In this document: positions 26,440 through 37,348 of the stretch, piece after piece
Position numbering within the stretch: the stretch's first letter is position 1
Layout: the number at the start of each line of letters is the position of its first letter
Assembly (NCBI GenBank): GCA_028023455.1
Contig: JAQFVV010000559.1
Location: forward strand, 124,001-188,000
Direction of reading: 5' to 3'
From: Epiperipatus broadwayi
Lineage: Eukaryota; Onychophora; Udeonychophora; Euonychophora; Peripatidae
DNA: 64,000 nucleotides
Position numbers and translations under genes: made by a program
Notes under the pieces: model-generated
What the model was told of the DNA's origin: nothing
Seen by the model: the letters and a program-made list of their open reading frames with translations, nothing else
The model's database searches: none

Positions 26440-26562
26440 AATATATAAACCAATGTTTTGACCAGGTCACATTGGTCATCAACTGAGTAATAAATATTAT
26501 AATAATTGTAGATGTACTGGACAAAATGTTGGTTTACATATATTTATATATTTTTTCTATAA
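26440..26562. repeat. Inverted repeat
   Basis: TATAAACCAATGTTTTGACCAG and the inverted copy near 26518-26545 (ACTGGACAAAATGTTGGTTTA) form a stem with an approximately 60-base loop. It lies 165 bp before GABA-B-like exon 1. Confidence 0.65.
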
Positions 26563-26789
26563 ATTACACACGGATGTACCCGAATATTTCATTTATATAT
26601 ATAAATTACATATTAATGTTATATATACTTATTTTATGCATAATTATGTGTCTGCGTGCTTCTATGAAAGCACATTTACTGCATACTATTATTTGAATAA
26701 TAATTATGATTTTATTTTATTTAGGCAATTTTATTTGGAGTGATGGAGTATTTCTGACTTTTCACTTTCAAGTTTTTATAACTGTTATA

Positions 26790-27038
26790 ATGAATCCTTC
26801 TTTTCTTTTAATATTTTGGCTGTGGATATGTTGTTTATTAATGTATTATTGCAAAACTGAAAACAGCACAAGATCTACAAACAAAAATTCAGTTAAAATA
26901 ATTGGTTTATTTCCTTATTCTGGACCATGGTTCGGTGGTTTAGGACAATATGAAGCCTTTTCAATGGCTTTGGAAATGATTGAAAATCAAAATATTCTTC
27001 CTGGTTATAAAATAGAATTACTTCATCGTGACACCCAA
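26790..27038 (+). CDS. GABA-B receptor-like, exon with start codon and signal peptide
   Basis: This is the first coding exon of a class C G-protein-coupled receptor related to GABA-B receptors, which sense extracellular GABA through a Venus-flytrap domain and signal through Gi/o. The exon encodes 83 residues. M1 begins a hydrophobic signal peptide (FLLIFWLWICCLLMYY), then a polar linker, then the first strand of the ligand-binding lobe (VKIIGLFPYSGPWFGG), the helix AFSMALEMIENQNILPGY and strand KIELLHRDTQ. It ends at GTAAGT (27039-27044), phase 0. The exon probably starts at 26725, after the acceptor TTTATTTAG, leaving 65 bp of 5' UTR. The in-frame ATG at 26706 would lie in the intron, so I chose 26790. 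Subunit class (1, 2 or a lineage-specific paralogue) cannot be settled from this part. Confidence 0.86.
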
Positions 27039-27090
27039 GTAAGTTTCCCGTTTATGTTGAATAATATTATTACAAAATATGTAATTAATT

Positions 27091-27204
27091 TGTCAAGCGT
27101 TGTTAGCCGAGAGAGGTCATCGCATCAGCCTTGCAAGCAAGTAGTTGGTTGCAGACGTTTGTGGGTTCGCATCCCGGCCGATGCTATGACATATGAGAAA
27201 AAAA
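27091..27204 (+). mobile_element. tRNA-derived SINE with 12-bp target duplication
   Basis: A 114-bp insert flanked by perfect ATGTAATTAATT duplications (27079-27090 and 27205-27216). The head is tRNA-like: the anticodon-loop region CCTTGCAAG gives an Ala(TGC)-like loop, and the B-box is GGTTCGCATCC. The tail TATGACATATGAG is followed by an A-run. The acceptor stem and anticodon stem are not intact, so this is not a working tRNA. It was inserted 52 bp behind the exon 1 splice donor; an open frame running from exon 1 through this SINE is read-through, not protein. Confidence 0.9.
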
Positions 27205-27216
27205 ATGTAATTAATT

Positions 27217-27555
27217 ATTTAATGATAATAATAACACAAAGTTTATAATTTAGCTCACTTAGGGGATTTTCTAAAAAGTATTAAAAAGCACTATAGCAAT
27301 ATAATGTCTCACTATAGTCTATGACGTAGCTCTACAATTGATTATGCAAGATTAAATTGCATTAAAAGAATGGAAACTTTCATTGATGATGATCAAGTGA
27401 TATTGCTTAATCATGTTCTCCATTGTTTAGTTACACCACTATAGGGTTGATCACAGTTTTATATTAAATTATGTATTGTTATCAGCATTAAATAATTGGT
27501 TTTATACTCACAAAGAATGTTCCAAATATTAATCATACACTTGGATCATGCATCT
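27217..27555. other. Intronic DNA, nothing recognised
   Basis: No gene or repeat identified between the SINE and the LINE fragment. Confidence 0.5.
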
Positions 27556-28317
27556 TGAAATTCAGACTTTTTATTCATAGAGGGCGTTGCTGAATATCTT
27601 ACAAGATGGGTGAGAAAGATAGTACGGTATGCAGAAGATTTGGATAAAGAAGTTATGTCAGTATACTTGTACAAAAGATGGGATGATTGTGTTAGGAGGA
27701 TTGTTGAATGTTATAGTGGGAAGGAGTGGGATAGTAGAATAGATGCATTAATAAAGAATAGGGAGTTGGAGAGATGGAGAGCTAGTATGGAGAGTAAAAC
27801 GAGTTTAAATATATATAGAAGTAAACGGAACATTGGGTGTGAGTTAATTTATGATAATAGTAAGGAAAGTGGTTTATTGTTTAAGGCTGAATGGGATATT
27901 TAGCAACAAGGGAATATACATATAAATGGAAAAATATTGGTGATTTAATCTGCAAATTGTGTAAGGAAGGCATAGAAAATATTAGGCATCTGTTACTTCA
28001 ATGTAAATGTTTGGAAGCAGAAAGAGTTCAAATAATGAAGTTATGGAAGGTTAAATATGAACAAAGTGATTATACAGAAAGTGAGTTATTGGTTTTTATG
28101 CTAGGTTTGGGAAAAAATAAGGGGGGTTTAGATATGAAGGTCATGGAGTTGACAAGGATTATGTTGTGGAAATGGGATGGAGCAGATTGTGGGAAAACTT
28201 AGGGTGGACAATGGAAAAGGAAGGTAAAGTGGCTAACAGGTTTCTCTGGGCATAGCTGCTGAGACATTCCTGACTCCATTTAAGGAGAAGTCACAGTACA
28301 TCACATCACATCACATG
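27556..28317 (+). mobile_element. Non-LTR retrotransposon 3' fragment, copy A
   Basis: Two overlapping frames (27610-27903 and 27891-28202), joined by a frameshift near 27890-27900, encode the C-terminal region of a non-LTR retrotransposon ORF2. The second contains the CCHC-like pattern C-x2-C-x7-H-x4-C (CKLCKEGIENIRHLLLQC), typical of such C-termini. No reverse transcriptase domain is present, so the copy is 5'-truncated, as expected from incomplete target-primed reverse transcription. The 3' end has a short stem (TGACTCC...GGAGAAGTCA) and an ACATC repeat tail ending at 28317. Clade not assigned. Confidence 0.75.
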
Positions 28318-28339
28318 GAATAATATTTAATTGGATTAT

Positions 28340-29059
28340 GAGTAAAGGTCAGACAACAAGATGGGTGAGAAAAATAGTAAAGTATGCAGAAGATTTGGTT
28401 AAAGACTTTATGTCAATATATTTGTACAAAAGGTAGGATGATTGTGTTAGGAGAATTGTTGGGTGTTATAATGGCAAGGAAGGGAAGAATAGATGCCTTA
28501 ATACAAAATAGGGAGTTGGAGAAATGGAGAACTAGTATGAAGAGTAAAAGCAATTTAAATATATATAGAACAGAATATTGGGTGAAACTTAATTTACAAT
28601 AATAATAAGGAAAGTAGTTTAGTGTTTAAGGCTCAAACAGGATCTTTAGTAGCAATAGAATATACACATAAATGAAAAAATATGAGTGAGTTAGTCTGCA
28701 AGTTATGTAATGAAGGTATAGAAAATATTAGGCATTTCTTAATTGAATGTAAATGCCTGCAAGAAAAGGGTACTAATAATGAAGTTGTGGAAAAATAAGT
28801 ATAACCAAAGTAATTATTCTGAAAGTGGGTTCTTGATTTTTATGCTGGGTTTCCATTAAGATAAAAGATTTAGATATAAAGGCTATGGAGTTGACAAAGA
28901 TTATTTGTGAAAATAGAATGGAGCAGGATAAAAAAGAATATGGGAAAAACTTAGAGTGTGGAATGGAAAGGAAAGGTGGCTAACAGGTATTTCTGGGCAT
29001 AGTGGCTGAGAGATTCCTGACTCCAAAAAAGGAGAAGCCACTGTGCATCACATCACATT
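28340..29059 (+). mobile_element. Non-LTR retrotransposon 3' fragment, copy B
   Basis: A second, more decayed copy of the element at 27556. GATGGGTGAGAAAAATAGTA (28361) matches 27605, the cysteine/histidine block recurs as CKLCNEGIENIRHFLIEC, and the 3' stem and ACATC tail recur near 29020-29059. Several frameshifts and stops. It begins at nearly the same point of the parent element as copy A. Confidence 0.72.
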
Positions 29060-30425
29060 GGAGAGGTGATTTGGCATTTTTATATTAATGTTTATGTAGG
29101 AATAAATCATTTTATTTATATTACTCCAGAGTCATGTAAGCTTGTTTAATCAATGATATTTTTTCCAAGAAGTTTTTGGCTATTAGTCAGAAAAATGAGA
29201 TCACTAAAATATGTAATTACTTATCTAGTTTTAAATCTATATGATTATGGACATAAGTTAGCTAGGATTTAAAAACTGCAGATCGTTTTTGAATAAAAAG
29301 CATTTATTAATTAATTGAGTCTTAAAACTCAAGTTGTATAAAATAATTAGATTAAAAAAATTAATTAATATTAAATAATTATTAATGAACTTAGCTCAAA
29401 TTCATATGGTTACAATATATAATAGCCAAATGATCTTACCATCTATAACTGCTTGGGACTAAACCGCCATATTGAATTTTTTAAAATACTGGCCTGAGAC
29501 ACAATTTTCACAATAACTTCAGTTTTAATTATGTTAGAGCAAAAACAATTACATTTTTAGAAACTAAAAAAATTAAGAAAAACAATAAGCATAAAATAAA
29601 TAGTGATAAATATATAAAAAATAAAGAAAAAAGAAATTTTCACATCCAAAATAATTATTATTTTATTGTTTGCTCATAATTTGGAAATTAACATTAATTA
29701 AAATTCAAATTACATCTTCAGTGATAATTTTATTTTATTCCTCACAAAATTATCTTTCTAAATATGTATAACATGTCTTACCTGAGATAATCTACAGCTT
29801 CACAATCTCCAAAAGAAGTCGGATATGACTTCTTCATTTTTATCTTGTATCCCAAATGTTCTAAATGTCAAAGGCATCTATAAAGAAAAAGATTCATTCT
29901 AATAAAAGATACAAAAGAAATCATCATAGCAATTGGCTTCTTGTCTATCTAAAACTAGAAATTGTAGGCTACTGTCTATATCACTGATAAAATGAGTTTC
30001 ATCTCATTTTATATTTTATTGTGTACATCAGTGATGTTTATATTCTTTATGCACAGAAGTGATGCTATCTTGTTATATTTATTGTATCATATAGATATAA
30101 TTTATTTGCATATAGTCCATTTGTTAGCTATAGACTTGAAAATAATGTTATGAAACATATAGCAAAAACAGAGTGACTCCAAAGCATGAACAAGAATAAA
30201 CAAAAACATAAAGAAAAATCAGAATTTGATTATATGCTTGCATATGCGATCTTTGTATACATTTGATTATTAGTTTTATAATTCATTACTTGTAAACACA
30301 GGCATATTATATAAACATAATTATAAATAATAAATTATTATATTTTTTGAAAATCATTATTTTTATAAAATATGTGGATTAGTGTAGGTAGAACTTTAGA
30401 AAATTACAATAGATATGAATTCGAT
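29060..30425. other. AT-rich intronic DNA
   Basis: Nothing recognised. Confidence 0.5.
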
Positions 30426-30429
30426 ATGA

Positions 30430-30787
30430 GCATAAATAAATATATAACTACAAACTAATGCACACTAATTACAAACTAAAATTAATAAAAAAGATAATTT
30501 TTTCAAAAAATTAAAAAAAAAAATTAAATATTATTAAATTAAAATTTTACTTATGAGTCAGTACATTGAAGCTCTATTGTAGGCCTTGTCTGTGAATAAA
30601 ATGCGGCAAATAAATATATAACTACAAACTAACACACACTAATTACAAACTAAAATTAATAAAAAAAATAATTTTTTCAAAAAATTTAAAAAAAAATGTA
30701 AATATTATTAAAAAAATTAAAATTTTACTTATGAGTCATTATATTGAAGCTCTATTGTAGGCCTTGTTTGTGAATAAAATGCGGCAA
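30430..30787. repeat. Tandem duplication of a ~178-bp unit
   Basis: ATAAATATATAACTACAAAC through GAATAAAATGCGGCAAAT occurs twice in a row (about 30430-30606 and 30607-30787) with few differences, mostly in A/T run lengths. Confidence 0.9.
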
Positions 30788-31225
30788 ATGTTAACTTGCA
30801 TTTGGTAAACCATTTTTTTTTCTTTTATCACTTTGTGGTAATTACAAATGTTATAAAAAATACTGTGGTCGATTAAAACTATTGCCAAAACTCCAAATTT
30901 CAACCTATTTTTTTTTAGGTAAACATTTTCTGAAATCTAGGTCATTGAGCTATCAAATGCCCATATTTTGGTTGATGTCATGCTTATACTTTTTACGTCA
31001 GTAAAGAAAGAAAACAACACATCATCCAACAAGTGCTCAAAGAGATCCCACAGTGCTTATGAAGCACAAGCAGCATCTATAAAAAGTGTGACATTTAATA
31101 TTTTGCATTTTAAAATAATTGAAGAAAAATGTACTTAATCTAAATAAGATGAAAGCTTATCATGTTTTGTGGCTATTGCTGTTACATTTGGCAGAGCAGA
31201 TGAAGAGTATTTTCTAAAAATTTAA

Positions 31226-31456
31226 TTTGTTAAATATATTATTAAAAATATAGACTATTATGAACTGCTAGTTAATAAAACTACTGATTTTGTGATCACT
31301 AATTTTTTACTGAATGGTAGTGAAAGTAAATTTGTTTTAATGAGCAAACAGTATTTAAGGGAAAGCATAAGGTATGGGAGAAATAAGGTTTCTGAGGATA
31401 CAAATGTTGTGATCGATGACAATTTAGTAAAAGACAGAGGTTATTTTAGGCCCTGA
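31226..31456 (+). CDS. Unassigned 76-codon open frame
   Basis: The frame is open from after TAA at 31223-31225 to TGA at 31454-31456. It includes LLNGSESKFVLMSKQYLRES and DTNVVIDDNLVKDRGYF. The residue mix is less biased than chance frames around it, but there is no clear start (first Met is mid-frame), no recognised domain and no support from splice sites. It may be a fragment of a mobile-element protein. Low confidence. Confidence 0.2.
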   Translation, partial: FVKYIIKNIDYYELLVNKTTDFVITNFLLNGSESKFVLMSKQYLRESIRYGRNKVSEDTNVVIDDNLVKDRGYFRP

Positions 31457-31544
31457 AAAAACTTTGTTAATTCTTCTTGGATAGCATCCAGACAAAAACT
31501 AATGGTTCATTTCTTTCTCTTCATTAAAATAATAGAAATTCCAG

Positions 31545-32061
31545 TTAAGTTTCCACTGACCAAAAGAATGACAGATTAGGAAGATAAACCTAGGAACCTC
31601 ATGGTCACTTTCATTCCTCTTAAGTTTCCACTGACCAAAAGAATGACAGATTAGGAAGATAAACCTAGGAACCTCATGGTCACTTTCATTCCACTTAAGT
31701 TTCCACTGACCAAAAGAATGACAGATTAGGAAGATAAACCTAGGAATCTCATGGTCACTTTCATTCCACTTAAGTTTCCACTGACCAAAAGAATGACAGA
31801 TTAGGAAGATAAACCTAGGAACCTCATGGTCACTTTCATTCCTCTTAAGTTTCCACGGACCAAAAGAATGACAGATTAGGAAGATAAACCTAGGAACCTC
31901 ATGGTCACTTTCATTCCTCTTAAGTTTCCACTGACCAAAAGAATGACAGATTAGGAAGATAAACCTAGGAACCTCATGGTCACTTTCATTCCTCTTAAGT
32001 TTCCACTGACCAAAAGAATGACAGATTAGGAAGATAAACCTAGGAACCTCATGGTCACTTC
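31545..32061. repeat. 75-bp minisatellite, seven copies
   Basis: Units begin TTAAGTTTCCACTGACCAAA at 31545, 31620, 31695, 31770, 31845, 31920 and 31995; the last is partial. The units are almost identical. Because 75 is a multiple of three, the - strand stays open through the array (frame 31499-32134), giving a 25-residue repeating peptide containing FIFLICHSFG. I see no evidence that this is a real protein. Confidence 0.95.
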
Positions 32062-32667
32062 CACTCTTGCTACAATTTGCTATTTCATCTAGGCAATTCT
32101 CAGGCAAGAATAACAAGGAGTAAGACAATGTCAAATTTCACAAGTAATAGCCATTTTGTTCATCGCAGATAAGACTACTTCCAAGTTTTCCTAGCATCAC
32201 TTGATTCAGTATACTTTTGCTTTCATTCATTTTCAAAAAAAAAGTAAAAATAAAATAATAATGGAGCATGTAAGATCTTTTGGTGCATGCAGAACTTTTT
32301 TCCCCTTCTATGATTCAATGGTTAAGTTTAAATTGGATCTTTGGATTGAATTTCAGGCAAATTTTCTAAATCATTCTTTACATTATTGTCAATCATTAAA
32401 TCAATGTTAATAATGTAGGCATTATCAACTGAAAGATGATTTTGTTCTGACCTATATGGATTTTGACTCGGCATGTGTGCTACTGCATTCTTGGATCTTT
32501 TACAGTATTACACACTGTAGGTTACAGTATAGTGAAGAACATTTGGAAATAATCCCTCAATCTACCATTTTATTAATCTGTTTAGATATCTCTTCCTGAT
32601 ACTTGTATGGAATAGGGTATAATTTGGATTGAAATGGTAAGTCATGAATCAAAAACTTTGTTGGAAA

Positions 32668-32970
32668 CCCTCTATTATCCCTGGTATTTCTGAGAAAATG
32701 GGGCCAAAGTCATTAATAACAGATCATAACTTTACTTCATTATTGCTTCCAAGTACTTTGGATTCTGCAATGTTGTACTCAATCAGTATGGGATTTCAGA
32801 TATTATATATTCAACTCCCTCTATTATCCCTGGTATTTCTGAGAAAATGGGGCCAAATTCATTAATAACAGATCATAACTTTACTTCATTATTACTTCCA
32901 AGTACTTTGGATTCTGCAATTTTGTTCTCAATCAGTCCCTCTGGGATTTCAGACATTATAAAATCAACTT
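32668..32970. repeat. 149-bp tandem duplication inside the gypsy linker
   Basis: CCCTCTATTATCCCTGGTAT starts at 32668 and again at 32817, with about 120-150 bp matching between copies. It duplicates the protease-to-RT linker of the retrotransposon, so it arose after insertion or in a defective parent. Confidence 0.88.
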
Positions 32971-33112
32971 CAGGTAGGTCATATCTTGGAAGCAGTGCCA
33001 TCTCCAAGATCTCATCATTAATCCTGACTACCTTATCTGAGAAATCAATGTCACAATAGTTCGTATGGAGAAAGGCTGCCCCTAGAATGACCTCATGTAT
33101 CAAACCACTCAA
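32873..33112 (-). pseudogene. Gypsy aspartic protease C-terminal fragment
   Basis: The 79-codon frame contains EVILGAAFLHTNYCDIDFSD. This is the ILG.DFL....CDIDF block that follows the flap region of Ty3/gypsy retropepsins, followed by VVRINDE. The catalytic DTG/DSG region would lie upstream, where the frame is broken. It then runs into the pre-RT linker. Part of the element at 32140-35262. Confidence 0.75.
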
Positions 33113-34183
33113 TAATGATAGAGAGTTATAATGTTAGGATTATTTGTCAGAACCTTATGATAGAAGGTGCATCTGACACCACATCCTCAAACAACACCTT
33201 TATCATGAGGCAGATCTGCAAAGCAAAGTTGGGTGCTTTGTCCTCCCATAAACACATTAAATTAGTGATCTCTCAGTTCATCATTTTGTCTATGTTCTCC
33301 ATGGCCTCAAGTACCTTCTGTTTGGTTTTTGTTGGATTTTTGGTGGGTGATTACTACACCCTCGCTGAGGGAGATTTTACAGGGCTTTTGGGGGAGGGGA
33401 CTCATTACATGCAATGTGCTCTTCTTGAAGTTGATATTAATTCCACTCTCATAGCACTCTTTAAAAATAAACTTAGATGTTGAAATGGGTGATCAGGTAT
33501 GGGAAGACATCTCTTTCCAATGGTTTGGGCTTATTATTTTTCCTCCTTTTGTAGTAGATGGTGTTCACTGTGGATTCTTCTTTTCTTTTTTCTGGGGTTC
33601 TGACAGATGGATTGGTATTATTTAAATCTATACTATTAAGCAATTTCATTACTTGTTCAATGCTCTTGCCATTTGTGCATAAAAGTGCTTGTTCAATTTT
33701 CAGGAGTAAGTTACTCTTAATCATCCTGATAATCTCACTTTTGATCAGATGGTAAGTGTTTATAGTGTCCTCATCTTACTAACCTGAAAGTACTTAGTTA
33801 ATGTTTCACCTGGTGAAGGTTTATACTTCTCCTGGAATAGCTGGTAGATCAAAGCTTCCTTCTTATTCATACTCTCTTGATCAACAATATTTGTTAATCA
33901 TCAAAAATGGATGGGGTTTGGAAGGAACAATGACTTCCACCACATCAATGCATCTCCCTGCAGATGGTTGTAAGCAATGATCACTTTGGTCAAATTCTGA
34001 TTCACTGAAAAGTATAAATTGAGACTTTTAAGGTATTCTATAGGTGCTTCAATGGCCAGAGTTTACCTGTGTGGTCAATATAGGTATTGTTGGGTTAATT
34101 TGACATGTACTTGCAACCATCCTTCCAAAATTAAATCAGAGGATATTCAATTCCAAGCTTTGTTTGTTGTGGAAGGATAGCTT

Positions 34184-35262
34184 TCAAACAGGGGTCAGTT
34201 GTCCAGTCAAGAGCCTGAGCAGCCTGGTCTCATTCCTCCTATGCATATCATTCTGGTTCCTTTGACCTCTTGGTTGGTTGTGTCTCCACAAATTATGTGT
34301 TCTGGACAGTTGAGATTCAATGTGTATAAATCTTTGGGTGATGGCCTCATCTAAGTGACCAATCTGATCCCTTGTTCCATTTATGCTTTCTAAGATGTTT
34401 TCTAGAGCCATTTTAGTTATAATCATTTTTGATTTATTTGAAGTCACTTCATCTCTCAACTGCCTTAGATTTTGGTCTATGGTCTTCCTAGCTTCTTCAC
34501 ATATTTCTATCTTGGTACTCTGCCTTATACAAAGTTTATCTACTTGCAGTGTCTTTCTTGGTTTGCTTGGACTTCATTTTTAAAGACCTCATGGTTTTGG
34601 CACATCTCTTCATACTTGATGTCAAGTTGATATGCTATACTGCAGCTAAACTCTTTGAAATGTCATTGACAATGTAGTCTCTCTCATCCATCTCCTTTCT
34701 AATTTCTCTCATTGCTTGTTTCACTTCAGCATTATCTTTTTGAACATTCTTTAACTCTATGGATAGTTGTCCCATATCCTCAGATAATTTATCTTCAACA
34801 TCCTTAATTTCTATTTTCATTTTTGTTACCTCATCTATATCTCTTTTCAAATCTTCTCTCAAGGAACTCATACTTTCTTTCAATTTTATCATCCATATCA
34901 GCCTTAGTAGCCTTCATATTATCAATCTTATTATTCATGTCTGCTTTAAAATTTGTTTCCATATTATTCATGTCTGATTTTATGCTCATAATTGCTTGGA
35001 GTATTTGCTCCATGTTGATTTGATTTCCAATAGTTTGAGCTACCTGATTTTGGGTGATTGGTCCACCTCACCTTCAGGTGCTCTCTGGGTTTGAGGACAA
35101 GGTTGCTAATATCAATGACAGACACCCAGGTATTTGTCTATACAAAGACCCTTCCTCACTACTAACAGTAGCCTCTGCCATTTCACTATCACTAGTACTT
35201 AATGTCTCTTCCGAACATTTCACTTCCATAATTAATAATTTTCTTCCACTTCTAGTGATCAT
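34184..35262 (-). pseudogene. Gypsy gag-like coiled-coil region, broken into several frames
   Basis: Successive - strand frames begin MITRSGRKLL (35262), MEQILQAIMSIKSDMNNMET (35013), MIKLKESMSSLREDLKRDID (34892) and MRDEVTSNKSK (34459). They are rich in Lys, Glu, Asp and Met with heptad-like spacing, predicting a long coiled coil. Position ahead of the protease makes this Gag, though I do not see a CCHC zinc knuckle. The frames overlap or abut with shifts, so the ancestral ORF is split by at least three frameshifts. Confidence 0.6.
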
Positions 35263-35703
35263 TAAAAAAATTTAATAGTTGAATATAAAGTTAACTCTTT
35301 CTTTTAAAGATACACTTAGATGTATGTCATAGGATTTTACACCATTCCCAACTATTTTACACATATATTTAGCTTTCTTCTTTTTTCTTCGCTTTTTTTT
35401 ATTATGCCTACTCTTTAACCTAAATTTTATTTTGCCTAACTCACCTATTTTAAGCTTCATTTATTTATTTATTTTGATCTCAGTTTATTAATCCTTTATT
35501 CATTGCCTCATATGTAATTTCTTAGTAACATTTATAACTGGCCTAAATTCATGATGACCACTTTCTATAATTGGGTATACTAATTGTTCATCAGGCGCAT
35601 AAGTTCAAAGGAAATAACAAAAAAAAAAAATTAAATCACCAGTCCAATGGCTAGACCTCCTTTGAAACTTCTAATTTCATGCCACTAAAGTATGGGTGCC
35701 ATA

Positions 35704-36300
35704 TGTAATGGAATGTAAGGTTTATAAATGTGATCAGATTTCCAATGATTTACATTTTGAATTGGAACTGATCATTATATTGATTTTACCAGGTATGATA
35801 TGACAACCATCTGAGTTCACATCCAACACATTAGATGCCAGATGCAATGGTCTTAAAAAAAGAGAGGGTGTCACATCTATCTATGGTCAGACTTTGGGTC
35901 TTCAAGTAAGATGCTGGGATAGTGTGATGAAGTACATGACCAATAATTGTATCCTCATTCAATTGACTAACTCTAAACCTATTTACCAAATTTATATACA
36001 ATTTAAGTTAGTTCATCCACCTCTCATCTCTTTCTAGTTCCATTATGCCACAGTATTCAAACTCAGGGAGAATTTGACTTCCTTGACAGGATGCACTAAT
36101 GCCAACTAACAACTACTGCATCTCTATATAGGTTACAATTAGTGTGATGCATCTAGTAATCACCCAACCAATATTCAATTCTATTATATAAATATGGCAG
36201 CAGTGGGTGTATATTTGAGGTTGTAGATTAATGAATGAATACAAAGTTGACTTAATAAACTAGAGAAACCAAATTGAGATTAACAAATTTTATTAACTTT
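35704..36300 (-). mobile_element. Probable 5' LTR of the gypsy element
   Basis: On the + strand it begins TGTAATGGAATG at 35704, i.e. the - strand LTR would end in ...CATTACA, followed by TATGGCACCCATAC. That could contain a primer-binding site (TGGCACCC...), but I cannot match it to a tRNA with confidence. The outer end is uncertain (36240-36400). No matching 3' LTR is seen because the element is truncated at its other end. Confidence 0.4.
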
Positions 36301-37120
36301 TATTAGAAAACAAAAAACAAAATAAGCTCAAAAATGTTTTAACAATATATATAAATTATAATTATGAGTGTCAACAATGGATTTCTATCACATCAGTAAT
36401 TTACCAAGTTTATGTTGCCATACCCATAATCCCCTTAATAGATATTCATGCTAATGACACTAATTATTTACAAAATTCAAACAAAAATAAGATTGATTTA
36501 GCATAAATGCGAATCTAAGTAGCTAAGTTAAATTTTTCCATTGGTAAATTGCATCATAGTACAAATCCAGTGGTCTGTGCTTGATTTCTTGGGGACCTCC
36601 TCCAATATTTATGTACAATTCCTAACATGATAGTAAAGATTATTCACCCAAAAAGATCAGTCATTTATACAGAAGATCAAATATAACAACTGTTAATTAA
36701 CATATAACAAGCAGCATAAACTCTGTCCTGTCATAGCATGTGTATTTAATGTGGTATCATAATAAAATCTTACCTTAGTACCATGTGATTAATAATCAAA
36801 TGTCACATCATCACTATGAGTAGAGAAAGGCTAATCTAAACTTTATTTACAAAAGAAAATTTCAACTAAAATTAACCATCCCCCCCCCTCTATATTTGAC
36901 TTCTATTCAAAAATGAACTCTCCCAAAAAACTAAATCACAAAAGTTTTTAAGTTTCCAAGTATGAAAAAAGAAATGTAAAAAAAAAAAAATATTTACAAA
37001 AATAGTCATAAAATTAGAACACATAATTAAAAATTTAGAAGTCTTTTATATTGATTTAATTTAATGAACTGGCAAAAGTCCTTCATATATATACAATTCA
37101 TGCATTACAAACAGTTTTCC
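36301..37120. other. AT-rich intronic DNA
   Basis: Nothing recognised; a C-run (CCCCCCCCC) lies at about 36881-36889. Confidence 0.5.
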
Positions 37121-37348
37121 TTAACCAAAGTGTAGATCACCCATTGCCATCTGTTTATTGTACATTTGGAACAATTCTGCATTGGCCCTCAATCAGTCTT
37201 TCCATAGATCCATAGGTAAGCACTTTATACAGGACAAAAGATGTTTCTTCAGCATTTCAAGAGTAAGTAAAGGAAATTCTCACACTTCCACGGCAGGGAA
37301 ACAATGATCCACATACGACATTGGACGTTTAGCCAGAAAACATTGCAT
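37121..37348 (-). pseudogene. Decayed unassigned coding fragment
   Basis: From ATG at 37346-37348 the - strand frame reads MQCFLAKRPMSYVDHCFPAV, then TGA, then EFPLLTLEMLKKHLLSCIKC, LPMDLWKD, a second TGA, then ANAELFQMYNKQMAMGDLHF and a TAA. The residue pattern is protein-like and not the K/N/I bias of chance frames, so this is probably a fragment of a once-coding sequence. I do not recognise the family. The two TGA codons are best read as decay. Confidence 0.35.

Larger units (their letters stand above)
32140..35262 (-). mobile_element. Ty3/gypsy LTR retrotransposon, internally deleted and frameshifted
   Basis: Read on the - strand, the order is gag-like coiled-coil frames (35262 to about 34184), a basic linker (33724-33473), the end of an aspartic protease (33112-32873), the pre-RT linker (SVINEFGPIFSEIPG), an RT start (YPIPYKYQEEISKQINKMVD, about 32640-32540), then abruptly an RNase H-end-like segment (SKNAVAHMPSQ, about 32500-32450). 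This order and the motifs are those of Ty3/gypsy pol. Most of the RT, including the catalytic box, and the integrase are missing. Multiple stops and frameshifts show it is dead. Frames on the + strand here are antisense shadows. Confidence 0.8.

Noticed and set aside
26706-27248. A 180-codon ORF starting at 26706
   Set aside because: Its start lies before a splice acceptor at 26724 and its end reads through the donor at 27039 into a SINE.
31545-32061. Regular array resembling a CRISPR
   Set aside because: Units are continuous with no unique spacers, and the DNA is eukaryotic.
31499-32134. A 211-codon - strand ORF
   Set aside because: It is the translation of a 75-bp minisatellite with no independent support as a protein.
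32847-35275. Many + strand ORFs of 60-122 codons
   Set aside because: They are antisense to the gypsy gag/pol frames, which carry the recognisable motifs on the - strand.
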